The translations under genes were made by a program, and so were the position numbers. Source: Paracoccaceae bacterium (lineage in GTDB: Bacteria; Pseudomonadota; Alphaproteobacteria; Rhodobacterales; Rhodobacteraceae). Taken from it: a stretch of 46,154 bases of DNA. The notes under the pieces were generated by a model. It was given only the letters and a program-made list of their open reading frames with translations, did not search any database and was not told the DNA's origin. This document shows, piece by piece, positions 43,593 to 46,154 of the stretch. The stretch covers positions 1 through 46,154 of the forward strand of contig JASJAR010000016.1 in NCBI GenBank assembly GCA_030066905.1, in the 5' to 3' direction. Position 1 is the stretch's first letter. Each line of letters opens with the position of its first letter.

Positions 43593-44317
43593 CGTCGTCT
43601 GGCGAGCACCGGCAGGCGCAGCCGGAACAGCGTGCCGCCGCGCCTGCGGCGATGCTCGAGGTCGACCGTTCCGCCATAGGCCGCGGCGATCTTGCGCAGA
43701 ATGGCCAGCCCCATCCCCGCCCCGCCTTCGCCGGCGTCGAGGCCGGGGGCCTGCCGGACCATCGGCCGGAACACGCGGTCTGCCGCCTCCGGCGCGATCC
43801 CGGGCCCGTTGTCGGCAAAAAGCAGCTCCCAAGTCTCGCCGCTCTTGCAGGAGACCACCTCGACTTCGAGGTCGCGGTCGGGCGACCGCGCATGGGTCAG
43901 GGCGTTGCTCAGAAGGACCTGGAACACCTTTGCGGCATCGGCGGCACCCATCCAGATCGGCTGGGCCGCGAACTGGCAGTAGAACTTCACCTCCGGCCCG
44001 GGGGCGACCTCCGCCAGCACGCCCTGAAAGACCTCCGCCGGGAGCAGGCGCACCCGGTCCTGCAAACGGCCGACCCGCGAATAGGCCAGAAGCCCCGCGA
44101 TCATCGCGTCGAGCTTGCGGGCGTGGTCGGTGAGCAGCGCCATGGTTTCCGCCGCATCCGCCGATGGGACGACGCCTTGGGCCCGCAAGTCCTCCTCGAG
44201 CCATTCGGGAAGGTCCATGACCGCGCGGACCGACGCCCGCAGATCGTGGCTGATCCGGTAGATGATATCGTCGAGTTCGCTGTCGCCCGTCCGGGCCGTG
44301 CTGCCTGTCACTCGCAT
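43574..44317 (-). CDS. Sensorless histidine kinase
   Basis: 247 residues from ATG 44317 (AAGGAG five bases ahead; a GTG at 44323 is less likely). It consists only of a dimerisation/phosphoacceptor part (DDIIYRISHDLRASVRAV, H24) and a HATPase domain (N-box QVLLSNALTHA, G1 DNGPGIAP, G2 GMGLAI). There is no sensor, PAS, HAMP or membrane segment, so it is cytoplasmic and must take its signal from a partner. The HDLRAS box is of the phytochrome-type HisKA class often paired with Rcp1-like regulators, which lie divergently 100 bases away. It overlaps the TSUP gene tail-to-tail. Confidence 0.88.
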   Translation of the reverse strand: MRVTGSTARTGDSELDDIIYRISHDLRASVRAVMDLPEWLEEDLRAQGVVPSADAAETMALLTDHARKLDAMIAGLLAYSRVGRLQDRVRLLPAEVFQGVLAEVAPGPEVKFYCQFAAQPIWMGAADAAKVFQVLLSNALTHARSPDRDLEVEVVSCKSGETWELLFADNGPGIAPEAADRVFRPMVRQAPGLDAGEGGAGMGLAILRKIAAAYGGTVDLEHRRRRGGTLFRLRLPVLARRRQLSAP

Positions 44318-44417
44318 GGTCACTCCTTCGCTCCGGCCGGTAAAAAGGCAGGAACGACTTAACTTCGAGTAAAGCAGTCTGCGGTTATCGAGGACTGCGC
44401 GAACGGAGGGTCAGCCA

Positions 44418-44876
44418 TTGGCAGGAGCGGCAATTCTTGTGGTCGACGACGACAGCGTCGTCAGGCTGTCGATCGAACGTGCGGCACGGGCGAAGGGCAT
44501 CGCCCGGGAGGTGCAGTTCGCAAGGAACGGGCGCGAGGCGCTCGAATGGCTGGACCATGCGGTGGCCGAAGGTGGCTCGCGCGGTCTCATGGTGCTTCTC
44601 GACATCAACATGCCGGAGATCGACGGCTTCGAAACCCTCGAAAAGATCGCCGAACGCCCCGCGCTCGCGGGGGTGCCTGTATTCATGCTGTCGTCCTCGG
44701 ATGCGCCGGACGACATCTGCCGGGCCTACCGGTGCGGCGCGGCGGGCTATCTCGTGAAGGGGACGACGATGGCATCGGTGCACGACATCCTCGATTTCGT
44801 TGACCGGTACCTTTCCCAAATCCGCCTTCTGCCTCCGGCGGCCTTCGTCGAAGCCAAAGAATTGTCTCAATCTTAG
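44418..44876 (+). CDS. Single-domain response regulator, Rcp1-like
   Basis: 152 residues starting at TTG 44418, with GGAGGG seven bases upstream. It is a receiver domain only: acidic pocket DDD (10-12), phosphoacceptor D62 in LLDINMPEIDG, LSSSD switch region and K114 in YLVKGTT. The acceptor motif and spacing are those of Rcp1/CheY-like regulators that partner with phytochrome-type kinases. It has no output domain and so acts by protein contact or as a phosphorelay shuttle. It is divergent from the histidine kinase; the second regulator follows 68 bases later. Confidence 0.9.
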   Translation: MAGAAILVVDDDSVVRLSIERAARAKGIAREVQFARNGREALEWLDHAVAEGGSRGLMVLLDINMPEIDGFETLEKIAERPALAGVPVFMLSSSDAPDDICRAYRCGAAGYLVKGTTMASVHDILDFVDRYLSQIRLLPPAAFVEAKELSQS

Positions 44877-44944
44877 GTATTTGGCCGGGTATTTTAACGT
44901 TTGCGCCAGACTGCTTTCGGAATGTGCGGCGAAGGAGATTTGCC

Positions 44945-45625
44945 ATGGAAACCGTTCAGCACATCGATCGGACCGTCGGGTCCCATGCCGGCCCGGGCCC
45001 GGTGCGCGCCCTGGTCCTCGACGACAGCCGGGTCGATCGCCGGCGGATCGGGCGATTGTGCCGCGATGCCGGGCTCGACATCGTTTTGGACGAGGCGGGC
45101 AGTTTGCAGGATTTCGCCGTCGCCCTTGAGGGAGAGCCCTATGACCTCTTTCTGGTCGACTACCGGCTCGGCGAGGGCGACGGGATGATTGCCCTCGAAA
45201 TGCTCAACCGCAACCCCGACCAGCGCAACGGACGGGCGATCATGGTTGCCGGGGAGGGCCAGATTCAGGTCGCCATCGATGCGATGAAGGCCGGATGCAG
45301 GGACTTTCTGCTCAAGGATTACATGACGGCGGACGGGCTGGCGCGGGCCATCGGCCGCGCCCTCGGCGACGAGCCGCGGGGCGGTACGACGGCCGGGGAC
45401 GGGGGGGCCGAGCGCTTCGCGGAAGATCATGCCCCGGAGATGCGCAGCATCCTCTCGGCGATGCTGCGCCACGTCCGCAGCCTGCGCCATGCCGGGGGGC
45501 CGGAAGCGGAGCTTCAGGGGGTCGAGGCGGCGACGGCGCGGCTCTGGAACTTTCTCGAAGGGCTGAAATCGGCGGAGCACATCGACCGGACGGGCGGGAC
45601 CGTCCGGCCGCGCCGGCTGAGCTAG
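44945..45625 (+). CDS. Response regulator with C-terminal helical (Hpt-like?) domain
   Basis: 226 residues from ATG 44945, with AAGGAG eight bases ahead. Residues 20-130 are a receiver domain (LVLDDSRVDRRRIGRL, phosphoacceptor D72 in LVDYRLGEGDG, K124 in FLLKDYM). The switch Ser/Thr position reads VAGEG, less usual. The C-terminal 80 residues (MRSILSAMLRHVRSLRHAGG, ARLWNFLEGLKSAEHID) are helical and match no DNA-binding domain; a dimerisation or kinase-docking role is possible. Together with the kinase and the Rcp1-like protein it completes a small phosphorelay. Confidence 0.82.
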   Translation: METVQHIDRTVGSHAGPGPVRALVLDDSRVDRRRIGRLCRDAGLDIVLDEAGSLQDFAVALEGEPYDLFLVDYRLGEGDGMIALEMLNRNPDQRNGRAIMVAGEGQIQVAIDAMKAGCRDFLLKDYMTADGLARAIGRALGDEPRGGTTAGDGGAERFAEDHAPEMRSILSAMLRHVRSLRHAGGPEAELQGVEAATARLWNFLEGLKSAEHIDRTGGTVRPRRLS

Positions 45626-45756
45626 GCGCGGGGCGAGGTGCGGCCGGAACCCGGGGTTCGGTTCCGGTCGGCCGGGAGCATTCCGCCCCGGCGCCGGTGC
45701 GCCACGGCGACACCCGCCCCCGGGCCCGATCCAACGGAGCGCGTCAGTGATCGGGG

Positions 45757-45775
45757 TCCCGGGTCGAGCCCGGGA
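45757..45775. repeat. Palindromic repeat-type element
   Basis: TCCCGGG and CCCGGGA form perfect 7-bp arms around TCGAG. Very similar CCCGGG-TC(G/A)AG-CCCGGG elements are scattered between genes in many alphaproteobacterial genomes. It lies 131 bases after the last response regulator gene and may also help end its transcript. Confidence 0.5.
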
Positions 45776-45777
45776 CG

Positions 45778-45800
45778 GGGGCGTTTGAAGGCTCAACGCC
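45778..45800 (+). terminator. Hairpin without T-run after the response regulator operon
   Basis: GGGCGTT and AACGCCC pair perfectly around a 9-base loop, directly next to the preceding palindrome. No T-run follows, so termination would be weak or Rho-aided. Confidence 0.35.
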
Positions 45801-46154
45801 CACCCACGCCGGGCGCGGTTTGATCCTCTGCGGCGCTCGCCGGCGATCCGCCCCCCACCGCACGGAGGTCCAAGCCTCCGTAAACCTTTTGGGGCGATAC
45901 CTCACCCCGCGATGCGCATCGCCAGACGGCCCTCGGGCCGCTTCGGTCTCGGGTGACATCCGGCCCGGGGCGGTACCGGTGACAGTGGATCCACTGCTTC
46001 ATGGGACCCGACCGCTCCATACCCCGCCAGAACGGCAGCCCCAGACCGCCCCCGGGAAACCCCGGGCCGGCGGCAAAGGGCGTTGGCAAGGAGGCAGGGC
46101 GCTTCCCGGTCGACGGGAGTGCCCGTTTCGGCATCAAGGAAGGCGCGTTCGCCC

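Larger units (their letters stand above)
45626..46154. other. Terminal region without a supported gene
   Basis: About 530 bases to the window edge. Contains the two hairpins at 45757 and 45778. A minus-strand frame 45793-46137 is open but Gly/Pro/Arg-rich and unlike any family I know. I see no tRNA fold. Confidence 0.4.

Noticed and set aside
45793..46137. Minus-strand 114-residue open frame at the right end
   Set aside because: Gly/Pro/Arg-rich, no clear ribosome site or family, and it overlaps hairpins; more likely non-coding.

Overview
The window is high-GC DNA with dense, often overlapping genes (ATGA junctions). Its gene complement is typical of free-living Alphaproteobacteria, most likely a Rhodobacterales-like (marine or saline) organism: family-1 sugar ABC transporter, IorAB-type molybdenum hydroxylase, type I secretion and TSUP exporter. 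The taxonomic call is inference from gene content and codon style. I see no rRNA, tRNA, CRISPR array or insertion sequence.

Layout. (1) 1-4909: a DsbA/FrnE-like thiol oxidoreductase running off the left edge, divergent from an iorA-iorB-methyltransferase operon and an AraC regulator with a probable CTG start, followed at 5065-5092 by a clear rho-independent terminator. (2) 5616-12268: a sugar ABC uptake operon (binding protein, two permeases, AraC/cupin regulator, ATPase) with an adrenodoxin-type ferredoxin and a cytochrome P450 inserted before the ATPase gene. (3) 12756-22835: a 2197-residue multidomain secreted protein (LamG, cadherin-like, G8, beta-helix, PKD, LamG) followed by its type I secretion ATPase and HlyD-family adaptor. 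(4) 23727-29920: small metabolic genes: saccharopine-dehydrogenase-like protein, DUF1801, flavodoxin, an unknown protein, NTF2-like, carotenoid/retinol-type FAD oxidoreductase, SMR pump, and a DUF2807 gene broken by an in-frame TAG. (5) 30099-39172, minus strand: the most unusual region. Two dynamin-like GTPases, a smaller GTPase, a GTPase-phosphatase-roadblock fusion, and an ABC-type ATPase without a signature motif and with a C-terminal half resembling a dead phosphatase domain; a GFA-like protein follows. (6) 40620-45625: a two-part glycosyltransferase, a TSUP exporter, and a sensorless histidine kinase divergent from two response regulators. The end (45626-46154) holds hairpins but no supported gene.

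The dynamin-like operon is the best candidate for an undescribed system. Its first four genes are joined by 4-bp ATGA overlaps, so they are very likely made together. It combines membrane-remodelling type GTPases, a small GTPase with a roadblock domain (the fold of MglB-type GTPase partners), an apparently active dual-specificity phosphatase and an atypical ATPase carrying a probable pseudophosphatase. Palindromes at 39411-39439 and 32170-32185 may be its control sites.
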